Source: Beijerinckiaceae bacterium (lineage in GTDB: Bacteria > Pseudomonadota > Alphaproteobacteria > Rhizobiales > Beijerinckiaceae). Taken from it: a stretch of 64,000 nucleotides of DNA. Made by a program: the position numbers and the translations under genes. Shown one piece after another: positions 35,329 to 43,182 of the stretch; positions within the stretch are counted from its first letter, which is position 1; every line of letters begins with the position of its first letter. The notes below the pieces were generated by a model that was not told the origin of the DNA, made no database searches, and was given only the letters and a program-made list of their open reading frames with translations. The stretch lies in assembly GCA_027531565.1 (NCBI GenBank), contig JAPZSB010000005.1:62001-126000 (forward strand). The letters run 5' to 3'.

Positions 35329-35540
35329 GGCGTGGCCACCGGGCCGGGACGCGGATCGAAGACGGCCGCGGGTTCAAGCGTGTCCGGAACGGCGAAATCG
35401 AGAAAATCAGGTGCGAGGCGCCAGGCCAGTGCGAGGTTCATGGCCACGCCGGGCAGGGTCTCCTCCGTAAGCGGCAGGTCGAGCGCGCGGCCCAGCGTGC
35501 GTGCCAGGGCCTCGAAATCGGGCGGGGCGGAAACGGTCAT
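35325..35540 (-). CDS. atzG: AtzG-like small subunit (DUF4089)
   Basis: 71 aa, matching the size of AtzG, a GatC-like helical partner that wraps and stabilises AtzE. The pattern DFEALARTLGRALDLPLTEETLPGVAMNLALAW is typical of DUF4089. AGGAG lies a few bases before the ATG. Translation is coupled to atzE by an ATGA overlap. A sigma-54-type promoter sits 45-60 bases upstream on the minus strand. Confidence 0.87.
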   Translation of the reverse strand: MTVSAPPDFEALARTLGRALDLPLTEETLPGVAMNLALAWRLAPDFLDFAVPDTLEPAAVFDPRPGPVATP

Positions 35541-35584
35541 GCGGCACTCCTGAAGGCGGGCAGCGGAAGGATCCCGATCGGTTC

Positions 35585-35600
35585 AGCAATCGCCATGCCA
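35585..35600 (-). promoter_or_regulatory. Sigma-54 promoter for atzG-atzE
   Basis: On the minus strand TGGCAT (35600-35595), five bases, then TTGCT (35589-35585) matches the -24/-12 consensus TGGCAY-N5-TTGCW at every defined position. The predicted transcript start is near 35574, giving a leader of about 34 bases to the atzG ATG. A matching site faces the other way at 35772. Confidence 0.85.
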
Positions 35601-35771
35601 CGGAGGTCCGGCAGCGAGGGGATGGCCAGGAGGCGTGCCTGCTGAAGCCGGCGGTCCGATGTTCCGGCAGCATGCCGCAAGCCACGCCATGGCTGGCTAA
35701 TTCTTGGGCGCCTGCGCTGGATTGTATGCAGTGATGCCCCGCGAAACCCGGGCGCGGCCGGGAGTTCCGTA

Positions 35772-35787
35772 TGGCATGGGCGTTGCT
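35772..35787 (+). promoter_or_regulatory. Sigma-54 promoter for the BMP transporter-biuH-atzD operon
   Basis: TGGCAT (35772-35777), five bases, then TTGCT (35783-35787) matches the sigma-54 -24/-12 consensus. The predicted transcript start is near 35798, about 46 bases before the ATG at 35844. The space between the two opposed promoters (35601-35771) could hold a shared enhancer site, but I see no clear NtrC consensus there. Confidence 0.85.
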
Positions 35788-35843
35788 TGAAGCTGTCCTG
35801 AGCCTGTCCGGTCAGGTCCGTCACCCAGCTTCAGGAGCCCCGC

Positions 35844-36956
35844 ATGACCTTCGAACTTCTGTCCCGCCGCGCGCTGCTGAAGGGAACGGCCGCCGGCGTC
35901 GCTGCCGCTTCGTTCGGCTTGCCGAATGCCGTGCGCGCAGCAACCAACGTCACCATCGGGATCGTCTATGTCGGACCCAAGGATGATTTCGGCTGGAACC
36001 AGGCCCATGCGGTCTCGATCGGTGCGCTGAAGGCGACGCCGGGGGTCAAGATCATCGAGGAAGAGAATGTCCCGGAAACGGCTGCCGTAGCCAAGTCCAT
36101 GGAATCCATGATCAATCTCGAAGGTGCCAACCTGATCCTGGCCACCTCCTTCGGGTATTTCAACCCCTTCATGGTCGATGTCGCGAAGAAGTATCCCAAG
36201 GTCACGCTGCGCCATGCCGCCCCGCTCTGGGAAAAGGGCAAGCACCCGGACAACGCGGGCAGCTATTTCGGCTATCTCGATCAGGCCCATTATGTGAACG
36301 GCGTCGCGGCGGGCCTCTCGACCAAGACCAACAAGATCGGGTTTGTGGCCGCCAAACCCATTTCCAGCGTGCTGCGCAACATCAACTCGGTGCTCTGGGG
36401 CGCCCGCTCGGTCAATCCGAATGCCACGCTGCAAGTGATCTTCACCGGCGACTGGGCCCTGCCGGTGCGTGAGGCGGAAGCCGCCAACGCGCTGATCGGT
36501 GCCGGCTGCGACATTCTCACCTGCCATGTCGACAGCCCGAAAGTGGTGATCGAGACTGCCGAACGCCGCGGCATCAAGAGCCTCGGCCACAATGCCAGCC
36601 AGGCGCCGCTCGCGCCGAAGGGCTTCATCACTGGTGCAGAATACAAGTGGGAGACGATCTACAAGGTCTTCGCCGATGCCATCGCCAAGGGCCAGCCGGT
36701 GCCGAATGTCGTCTTCGGCGGCTATGACAAGGACATGGTGCGCAACACGGCCTTCGGTGCCGGCGCCGAGGAGCCGGCCCGCAAGGCGGCCGAGGCGGCG
36801 ATTGCCGATCTCAAGGCCAACAAGCCGCTTCTCAAGGGGCCCGTGAAGGACAACAAGGGCAATGTGGTCCTGCCCAATGCCAGCTATGACAATTTCGACC
36901 GCGTTCTCGACGGGATGAACTTCCTTGCCGAGGGCGTCGTCGGTTCCATCACCTGA
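35844..36956 (+). CDS. BMP-family ABC transporter substrate-binding protein (Tat-exported)
   Basis: 370 aa. A clear twin-arginine signal (SRRALLKG followed by a hydrophobic stretch ending VRAA) precedes a BMP/PnrA-type domain (TIGIVYVGPKDDFGWNQAHA, then KSMESMINLEGANLILATS). BMP proteins usually bind purine nucleosides or other flat nitrogen heterocycles. Its place at the head of an operon with biuret and cyanurate/barbiturate hydrolases suggests it binds such ureido or triazine compounds. AGGAG lies a few bases before the ATG. Confidence 0.9.
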   Translation: MTFELLSRRALLKGTAAGVAAASFGLPNAVRAATNVTIGIVYVGPKDDFGWNQAHAVSIGALKATPGVKIIEEENVPETAAVAKSMESMINLEGANLILATSFGYFNPFMVDVAKKYPKVTLRHAAPLWEKGKHPDNAGSYFGYLDQAHYVNGVAAGLSTKTNKIGFVAAKPISSVLRNINSVLWGARSVNPNATLQVIFTGDWALPVREAEAANALIGAGCDILTCHVDSPKVVIETAERRGIKSLGHNASQAPLAPKGFITGAEYKWETIYKVFADAIAKGQPVPNVVFGGYDKDMVRNTAFGAGAEEPARKAAEAAIADLKANKPLLKGPVKDNKGNVVLPNASYDNFDRVLDGMNFLAEGVVGSIT

Positions 36957-36970
36957 ATTCCGGCAGGGGA

Positions 36971-36996
36971 GGCCCGGTCGCTCCGGCGGCCGGGTC
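36971..36996 (+). promoter_or_regulatory. Possible intercistronic hairpin after the BMP gene
   Basis: GGCCCGG (36971-36977) can pair with CCGGGTC (36990-36996), seven pairs including one G-U, around a 12-base loop, directly after the binding-protein stop. It is weaker than the hairpins after ugpB, dctP and gltI but sits in the same place. Confidence 0.4.
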
Positions 36997-37000
36997 CATC

Positions 37001-38125
37001 ATGATGGCGGCTGATCCGGTTTCCCTTCCTTCCGCCCCGCCGGCCGGGGCCTCCGGTGCCCGCGGGCTGTTCTGGCTCGCCTATGCCGAGGCCCTCGCCA
37101 TTCCGATGCTGGCCCTGCTGGTCTCGGCGCTGCTGTTCTCGCTCTTCCTGCTGGTCCTCGGCAAATCCCCGGCCCAGTTCTTCCAGCTGGTCTGGCTCGG
37201 AGGGTTCGGCACAGCCTTCTCCTGGTCGAACACGCTGTTGCGTGCCGCCCCGCTGATGCTCACCGCCCTGGCCGTGGCCATTCCGGCCCGTCTCGGCATG
37301 ACGATGATCGGCGCGGAAGGGGCATTGGTCCTCGGGGGCTTCGCTGCCGCCGCCATCGCCCTGCCGATGATCGGGACAACCGATCCGTGGCTGATGAATG
37401 CGGTCATGCTGCTGGCGGCAATCATGATCGGCGGGCTCTGGACCGGGCTTGCCGGCAGCCTGCGGCGTTATCGCGGGGTCAACGAGACCATCTCGACGCT
37501 GCTGCTCTCCTACATTGCCATCGCGATCATGAATTTCTTCGTCGAGGGCGCCCTGCGCGATCCGGCCGATCCGAACAAGCCTTCGACCCGGAACATCGGC
37601 GCGGAAGCGATGATCGGGAAAATCCCCGGCATCGATGTCCACTGGGGTCTCGCCTTCGCCATCGGCGCCTGCATCCTTCTCTACATCCTGATGCTCCGCA
37701 CGACCTTCGGCTTTGCCTGTGCGGTGGCCGGCGGCAATCCGCGTGCCGCGCTGGCGCAGGGCCTGCCCGTGGGCCGGCTTGTTGTTATCGCCTCGATGAT
37801 TGCCGGCGCCTGTGCCGGGCTCGCGGGCTTCTTCGAGGTGGCCGCCGTCCATGGCAAGGCCAATGCCTCGCTGGCCGCCGGCTACGGCTTTACCGGCATC
37901 CTCGTGGCCTTCCTTGCCCGCCATCACCCACTGGCCATCATTCCGGTCGCGATCCTCTTCGGCGGAATCGCGGCGGCCGGGGGCATCATCCAGCGCCGGA
38001 TGGGCCTGCCCGATGCGTCCGTCCTGCTGCTGCAAGGGCTCTGCTTCGTCGTGCTGCTGGCCAGCGAGACCCTCTATGGCCGGTTGCGCCTGTTCAACCC
38101 CGCCTTGCGAACGGAGCGCACCTGA
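37001..38125 (+). CDS. ABC transporter permease (BMP/nucleoside-type, subunit 1)
   Basis: 374 aa permease of the branched-chain amino acid/ribose/nucleoside superfamily, with about nine helices. Typical blocks are the first helix PMLALLVSALLFSLFLLVLGKSP region, RLGMTMIGAEGALVLGGFAA, and the RGVNETISTLLLSYIAIAIMNFF loop. Two ATGs at 37001 and 37004 are equally possible. It pairs with the next permease for uptake of the compound bound by the BMP protein. Confidence 0.9.
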   Translation: MMAADPVSLPSAPPAGASGARGLFWLAYAEALAIPMLALLVSALLFSLFLLVLGKSPAQFFQLVWLGGFGTAFSWSNTLLRAAPLMLTALAVAIPARLGMTMIGAEGALVLGGFAAAAIALPMIGTTDPWLMNAVMLLAAIMIGGLWTGLAGSLRRYRGVNETISTLLLSYIAIAIMNFFVEGALRDPADPNKPSTRNIGAEAMIGKIPGIDVHWGLAFAIGACILLYILMLRTTFGFACAVAGGNPRAALAQGLPVGRLVVIASMIAGACAGLAGFFEVAAVHGKANASLAAGYGFTGILVAFLARHHPLAIIPVAILFGGIAAAGGIIQRRMGLPDASVLLLQGLCFVVLLASETLYGRLRLFNPALRTERT

Positions 38126-39048
38126 TGGAACCGGGTTCCGCCTTCTTCATGGTCATGATGGCGATGGTCGGCGGCGCGATCCGCGTCTCGACGCCGTTCC
38201 TGTTCGTCGCGCTCGGCGAGATGATCACCGAGCGGGCCGGGCGCATCAATCTTGGCCTCGAGGGGACCCTCGTGCTCGGCGCCATGAGCGCCTATGCGAC
38301 CTCCTACCAGACCGGCTCGCCCTGGCTCGGCGTGCTGGTGGCGGGAATGGCGGGCTGCTGCATGGGCATGCTCCATGCCGCGATCTGCCGCCTGCCACGC
38401 GTCAACGATATCGCCGTCGGCATCGCGCTGATGCTGTTTGGCACCGGCATCGCGTTCTTCTTCGGCAAGCCCTATATCCAGCCGACAGCTCCTCGCCTGC
38501 CGTCGATCCCGCTCGGCGGCTGGTCGGACAACCCGCAGGTTGTCGAGGCGCTGAAGATCAACCCGCTTTTCCTGATCGGCATCGCCCTCGCATTCTTCCT
38601 TGCCTGGGCGCTGAAGAACACTCGCCCCGGCCTGATCCTCCGTGTGACGGGCGACAGCGAGGTCGCGGCCCGCGCGCTCGGCCATTCGGTGGCTCTGGTG
38701 CGGCTGGCCGCGACCGGGTTTGGTGGGTTTCTGGCCGGGATCGGCGGGGCCTTCCTCTCGCTCTACTATCCCGGCAGCTGGAACGAGGGCCTGTCCTCCG
38801 GGCAGGGCCTGATGGCGGTGGCACTCGTCATCTTCGCGCGCTGGCACCCGATCCGCTGCATGCTCGCGGCCCTGCTGTTCGGCGCGGCCGGCGCACTCGG
38901 TCCGGCGCTGCAATCGATCGGGATCACGCAGGGCTATTACTTCTTCAACGCCGCTCCCTACATCCTCACGCTCTTCCTGATGATCGGCTCGGCCGGCTCG
39001 AAGAAGGCGCTGCGGGATGCGCCGGGTGAATTGTCGCTCACCCGCTAG
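38125..39048 (+). CDS. ABC transporter permease (BMP/nucleoside-type, subunit 2)
   Basis: 307 aa permease of the same superfamily. It has [25 protein letters not shown] near the N terminus, the hallmark of the second permease of BMP-type importers, and [22 protein letters not shown]. The ATG overlaps the stop of the first permease by one base (TGATG). With subunit 1 and the double ATPase it forms the importer. Confidence 0.9.
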   Translation: MEPGSAFFMVMMAMVGGAIRVSTPFLFVALGEMITERAGRINLGLEGTLVLGAMSAYATSYQTGSPWLGVLVAGMAGCCMGMLHAAICRLPRVNDIAVGIALMLFGTGIAFFFGKPYIQPTAPRLPSIPLGGWSDNPQVVEALKINPLFLIGIALAFFLAWALKNTRPGLILRVTGDSEVAARALGHSVALVRLAATGFGGFLAGIGGAFLSLYYPGSWNEGLSSGQGLMAVALVIFARWHPIRCMLAALLFGAAGALGPALQSIGITQGYYFFNAAPYILTLFLMIGSAGSKKALRDAPGELSLTR

Positions 39049-39064
39049 CGAGGGTCCTGTCACC

Positions 39065-39745
39065 ATGCCCACGATTCCCGCCGATCCCTATCCCTGGCCC
39101 TATGATGGCCGGCTTGGCCCGGACAATACCGCGCTCGTCATCATCGACATGCAGACCGATTTCTGCGGCAAGGGCGGCTATGTCGATGCGATGGGCTATG
39201 ACCTCTCGCTCACCCGCGCCCCGATCAAGCCGATCCGCAGCGTTCTGGCCGCCATGCGTGGGGCGGGCTACACGATCATCCATACCCGTGAGGGCCACCG
39301 GCCCGACCTATCGGATCTGCCCGCCAACAAGCGCTGGCGCTCGCAGCGCATCGGGGCGGGAATCGGCGATGCCGGTCCCTGCGGCCGCATTCTCGTGCGC
39401 GGTGAACCGGGCTGGGAGATCATCCATGAGCTCGCGCCGCTGCCGGGCGAGATCATCATCGACAAGCCGGGCAAGGGCTCGTTCTGCGCCACCGATCTCG
39501 AATTGATCCTCCGCCAGCGCCGCATCGACAATCTCGTCCTGACCGGCATCACCACCGATGTCTGCGTCCACACGACGATGCGTGAGGCCAACGACCGGGG
39601 TTTCGAATGCCTGCTGCTCGAGGATTGCTGCGGCGCGACCGATCGCGGAAATCATGAGGCCGCGATCAGGATGGTCAAGATGCAGGGCGGGGTCTTCGGC
39701 GCCATAGGCACGTCCGGCGCCCTGCTGGCGGGATTGCCGGCATGA
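39065..39745 (+). CDS. biuH: Biuret amidohydrolase (BiuH-like, isochorismatase fold)
   Basis: 226 aa cysteine hydrolase. The triad aligns with that of rhizobial BiuH: D28 (IIDMQTDF), K134 (IDKPGKGSF) and C167 (TTDVC). From memory of the rhizobial BiuH sequence the match runs along nearly the whole length (PYPWPY start; [37 protein letters not shown]). It converts biuret to allophanate and ammonia in the cytoplasm. The ATG at 39065 lies 16 bases after the permease gene. Its stop overlaps the next start by four bases, tying it to the ring-opening hydrolase. Confidence 0.92.
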   Translation: MPTIPADPYPWPYDGRLGPDNTALVIIDMQTDFCGKGGYVDAMGYDLSLTRAPIKPIRSVLAAMRGAGYTIIHTREGHRPDLSDLPANKRWRSQRIGAGIGDAGPCGRILVRGEPGWEIIHELAPLPGEIIIDKPGKGSFCATDLELILRQRRIDNLVLTGITTDVCVHTTMREANDRGFECLLLEDCCGATDRGNHEAAIRMVKMQGGVFGAIGTSGALLAGLPA

Positions 39746-40845
39746 GGCAGGCCCGGATCCATCGCCTGCTCGTCGCAGGCCCTGACGATACCGCCCCCCT
39801 TCTGGAGGCGATCGCCACCGGGCAGATCGATCCGGCCGCGATTGTCGGGATCGTCGGCAAGACCGAGGGCAATGGCTGCGTCAATGATTTCACGCGCGCC
39901 TTCGCCGTGGCGGCGCTGAAGGCCGCGCTTGGCCGGTCTCTCCCGGCGCAAGCGGTCGATCGCATCACCATGGTCATGTCTGGCGGGACGGAGGGCGCGC
40001 TCTCGCCGCATCTCCTCGTTTTCGAGCGGATTGCCGCGCAAATGGAGGCCCCCGCCGGGCCGGCCCTCGCCATCGGCGCAGCCCATACCCGGGTGATGCA
40101 GCCGGAGGAGATCGGAATTCCGGCCCAGATCCGCGCCGTGGCGGAGGGTGTCGCTGCCGCGATGGCCGATGCCGGGATCGACCGGGTGGAGGATGTCCAT
40201 TTCGTCCAGATCAAATGTCCGTTGCTCACGGCGGATCGCGTGGCCGAGGCGACGATGCGCGGCGCCAGGACGGCCACCCGCGACACATTGAAATCCATGG
40301 GACTTTCCCGCGCGGCCTCGGCGCTCGGCGTGGCTCTCGCGCTCGGGGAAATCCCGGCCGACCGCCTCGTCGAGAGCGCCATCGGCACCGATCCCGGCCT
40401 CTGGTCCGGGCGGGCCAGTACCTCGGCCGGGATCGAGCTGATGAACCACGAGATTCTCGTTCTCGGCATGAGCGCCGGATGGGCGGGGGACCTCGTGATC
40501 GACCATGCCGTGATGGCGGACCAGATCGATATCGAACCGGTCCGCGCAGGGTTGAAGCGGCTCGGCTTCATGGCGGATGGCCAGATACCGGCCGCCGAGC
40601 GCGGCCGCCTCGTCGCGCTGCTGGCCAAGGCCGAGGCCGGCCAGTCCGGTCGCCTCCGCGGAGCCCGCCATACCATGCTCGACGATTCCGACATTTCCGC
40701 CACCCGCCATGCCCGGGCCTTTGTGGCCGGCGCGCTGGCGGCGCTGGTCGGGCATGCCGAGATCTTTGTGTCCGGCGGCGCCGAACATCAGGGCCCCGAT
40801 GGCGGCGGGCCCGTCGCCCTGATCGCGAGGAGGGCTGACCCATGA
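39742..40845 (+). CDS. atzD: Ring-opening amidohydrolase (cyanuric acid hydrolase AtzD/barbiturase family)
   Basis: 367 aa with the threefold internal repeat of this family. Three Lys/Ser pairs can be placed: K40 with S80 (VMSGGTEG), K158 (QIKCPLL) with S226 ([10 protein letters not shown]), and K296 with S344 ([15 protein letters not shown], the metal-binding end). [14 protein letters not shown] is a strict family motif. Cyanuric acid hydrolases open the s-triazine ring to carboxybiuret, while barbiturases open barbiturate to ureidomalonate; the two are hard to tell apart by eye. The neighbouring biuH and atzEG favour cyanuric acid. It overlaps biuH and the ATPase gene by four bases each. 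Confidence 0.88.
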   Translation: MRQARIHRLLVAGPDDTAPLLEAIATGQIDPAAIVGIVGKTEGNGCVNDFTRAFAVAALKAALGRSLPAQAVDRITMVMSGGTEGALSPHLLVFERIAAQMEAPAGPALAIGAAHTRVMQPEEIGIPAQIRAVAEGVAAAMADAGIDRVEDVHFVQIKCPLLTADRVAEATMRGARTATRDTLKSMGLSRAASALGVALALGEIPADRLVESAIGTDPGLWSGRASTSAGIELMNHEILVLGMSAGWAGDLVIDHAVMADQIDIEPVRAGLKRLGFMADGQIPAAERGRLVALLAKAEAGQSGRLRGARHTMLDDSDISATRHARAFVAGALAALVGHAEIFVSGGAEHQGPDGGGPVALIARRADP

Positions 40846-42365
40846 GCGCAATGCGGGCCATCGGCCTCGATGTCATCGGCATGTCGAAGCGCTTCGGCGC
40901 CCTCGCAGCGCTCGACAATGTCTCGCTGAAGGTGCCGGCCGGAACCTTCCATGCGCTGCTGGGCGAGAACGGGGCCGGCAAATCCACCCTCGTCAAATGC
41001 ATCATGGGCTTCTACCAGCCCGATTCCGGGCAGGTTCTGGTCGACGGGCAGGCCCGCGCGATCCGCAACCCGCGTGAGGCGGCCGAAGCCGGCATCGGCA
41101 TGGTCTACCAGCATTTCACCCTGGTTCCCTCGCTGACCGGGGCGGAAAACCTTGTCCTTGCCAATCCGCAGGGCAGCACCGTGATCGACTGGCGCAAGGA
41201 AAATGCGGCGCTCGATGCCTTCCTTGCCCGGATGCCGTTCCGCGTGCCGCTCGACAGGCCGGTCGCCCAGCTCTCGGCGGGCGAGAAGCAGAAGCTGGAA
41301 ATCCTCAAGCAGCTCTATCTCGACCAGCGCTTCATCATCCTCGACGAGCCGACTTCCGTGCTCACCCCCGCCGAGGCCGACGAGGTGCTCGGCCTGATGC
41401 GTGACATGACGCGGCGCGGCGAGGTGACCGTGCTGATGATCAGCCACAAGTTCCGTGAGGTCACCGCCTTCGCCGATGACCTGACGGTGCTTCGCAAGGG
41501 TGCGCTGGTCGGGTCCGGCCGGGTGGCCGAGACCAGCCACGAGACGATGGCCTCGATGATGATTGGCGATACGCCGATCCGGGAACGCGCCGACCGGGTC
41601 CTGCGCGAGAACGCGCCGGTCGTGCTGGACCTTGCCGGCCTCTTCGCCGATGCCGATGATGGTCGGCCGGCCATCGAGGCGATCAATCTGAAGGTCCATG
41701 CCGGCGAGATTGTCGGGATTGCCGGCGTCTCCGGCAACGGTCAGAGCGCGCTGGTCGAGGTGCTCTCGGGCCAGCGGCCAATGCGCCTCGGGCAGATGTT
41801 CATCCACGGCGAGGATTTCATGCCGAGCCGGCGCGACATGGCGCGGTTCAAGGTATTCGGCCTCCCCGAGGAGCCGCTGAAGAACGCCACCGTGCCCGGC
41901 ATGTCGGTGGCCGAGAACATCGCCTTCCGCACCTTCGACCGCCCGCCCATCGCCCGGCTCGGCTGGTGGCTGTCGCAGGCGCCGCTCCGCGCGCAGGCCG
42001 AGACGCTGATCGCGCGCTACCGGGTCAAGACAGCCGGGCCGCAGGCGCCGATCGCCACACTCTCCGGCGGCAATGTCCAGCGCGCCATCCTCGCGCGGGA
42101 ACTGTCCGGCGAGGTGGATGTGCTTGTTGTCGCCAATCCCTGCTTCGGGCTTGATTTCGCCTCCGTGGCGGAGATCCGCGCCCAGATCATGGACCAGCGC
42201 AACCGTGGCGCCGCGGTCCTGCTCGTCTCGGAGGATCTCGACGAGATCCTGACCCTGTCCGACCGCGTCGCGGTGATGAGCGGCGGCCGGGTCACCTATG
42301 TCGAGGCCATCGAAAAGACCGACCGCGCGACGATCGGCAGCCACATGGCGGGAGGCGGACATTGA
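40842..42365 (+). CDS. ABC transporter double ATP-binding protein (nucleoside/sugar type)
   Basis: 507 aa with two fused ATPase domains. The first has Walker [10 protein letters not shown] (near 45), signature [11 protein letters not shown] and Walker [12 protein letters not shown]. The second has the degenerate GVSGNGQSA in place of Walker A and the signature [11 protein letters not shown], as usual in the RbsA/nucleoside subfamily. It powers the BMP-type importer whose permeases are encoded three genes upstream. Its start overlaps the atzD-like gene by four bases, so the catabolic genes are embedded within the transporter operon. Confidence 0.93.
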   Translation: MSAMRAIGLDVIGMSKRFGALAALDNVSLKVPAGTFHALLGENGAGKSTLVKCIMGFYQPDSGQVLVDGQARAIRNPREAAEAGIGMVYQHFTLVPSLTGAENLVLANPQGSTVIDWRKENAALDAFLARMPFRVPLDRPVAQLSAGEKQKLEILKQLYLDQRFIILDEPTSVLTPAEADEVLGLMRDMTRRGEVTVLMISHKFREVTAFADDLTVLRKGALVGSGRVAETSHETMASMMIGDTPIRERADRVLRENAPVVLDLAGLFADADDGRPAIEAINLKVHAGEIVGIAGVSGNGQSALVEVLSGQRPMRLGQMFIHGEDFMPSRRDMARFKVFGLPEEPLKNATVPGMSVAENIAFRTFDRPPIARLGWWLSQAPLRAQAETLIARYRVKTAGPQAPIATLSGGNVQRAILARELSGEVDVLVVANPCFGLDFASVAEIRAQIMDQRNRGAAVLLVSEDLDEILTLSDRVAVMSGGRVTYVEAIEKTDRATIGSHMAGGGH

Positions 42366-43033
42366 GCGAGGCCCTGGCCATTCCGGCCCAACCCTATCCG
42401 TTCCTGCTGCCGCCAGGCCGCACTGCGCTGATCGTCATCGACATGCAGCGCGATTTCATCGAGCCCGGCGGTTTCGGGGCTGCCCTCGGCAACGATGTCT
42501 CGACGCTGGTTCCCGCGATCGAACCGGTCGCGCGCCTGCTCGCCTTGTTCCGCAGGCAGGGCTGGCCGGTCATCCATACGCGGGAATCACATCGGCCCGA
42601 CCTGTCGGATTGTCCTCCGGCCAAGCGCCTGCGCGGCAAGCCCGGCCTCCGGATCGGCGATGACGGGCCGATGGGCCGCATTCTCGTGCAGGGCGAACCC
42701 GGCAACGCCATCCTGCCGGCCTGCGCCCCCGTTCCCGGCGAGATCGAGATCGACAAGCCCGGCAAGGGCGCCTTCTACGAAACTGGGCTGCAGGCCATGC
42801 TCGACGGGCGCGGCATCACCCATCTCGTCTTTGCCGGCGTGACGACGGAGGTCTGCGTCCAGACCTCGATGCGCGAGGCCAATGACCGCGGCTACGAGTG
42901 CCTGCTGGTCGAGGAAGCGACCGAGAGTTACTTCCCGGCCTTCAAGGCTGCCACGCTGGAGATGATCCGCGCCCAGGGCGGCATTGTCGGCTGGACGGCC
43001 CGGCTGGCGGCTCTGGAGTCGGCGCTGGGCTGA
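42362..43033 (+). CDS. Isochorismatase-family cysteine hydrolase (BiuH/TrtA-like)
   Basis: 223 aa. Triad residues are D27 (VIDMQRDF), K132 (IDKPGKGAF) and C165 (TTEVCVQ). It is clearly related to the BiuH in the same operon but diverged in the middle ([18 protein letters not shown]) and end. The start is TTG at 42362 with GGAGG seven to eleven bases upstream; it overlaps the ATPase stop, and no ATG exists before residue 28. In this context it may hydrolyse a related ureide such as triuret (the TrtA activity, which yields carboxybiuret) or ureidomalonate. This is inference. Confidence 0.85.
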   Translation: MSEALAIPAQPYPFLLPPGRTALIVIDMQRDFIEPGGFGAALGNDVSTLVPAIEPVARLLALFRRQGWPVIHTRESHRPDLSDCPPAKRLRGKPGLRIGDDGPMGRILVQGEPGNAILPACAPVPGEIEIDKPGKGAFYETGLQAMLDGRGITHLVFAGVTTEVCVQTSMREANDRGYECLLVEEATESYFPAFKAATLEMIRAQGGIVGWTARLAALESALG

Positions 43034-43182
43034 AGCTGTCGGTGGTGTGATCATCAAGTATACTGCGCACAGTCAAGCATTTTTCTGTTGTTCTCGAGCA
43101 ATGCGGTCACCCTTCCGGGATTGCGGCGGCCGGAATTTTCGCCTAAACGAGGCAAATACAAGGATTTAAGTAGAGGTTTACC

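Noticed and set aside
35720-35745. TTGTATGCA-type half-palindrome in the atzG/BMP divergent region as a GntR or NtrC site
   Set aside because: The TGC...GCA spacing is 12 rather than the 11 of NtrC sites, and the match to a GntR palindrome is incomplete.
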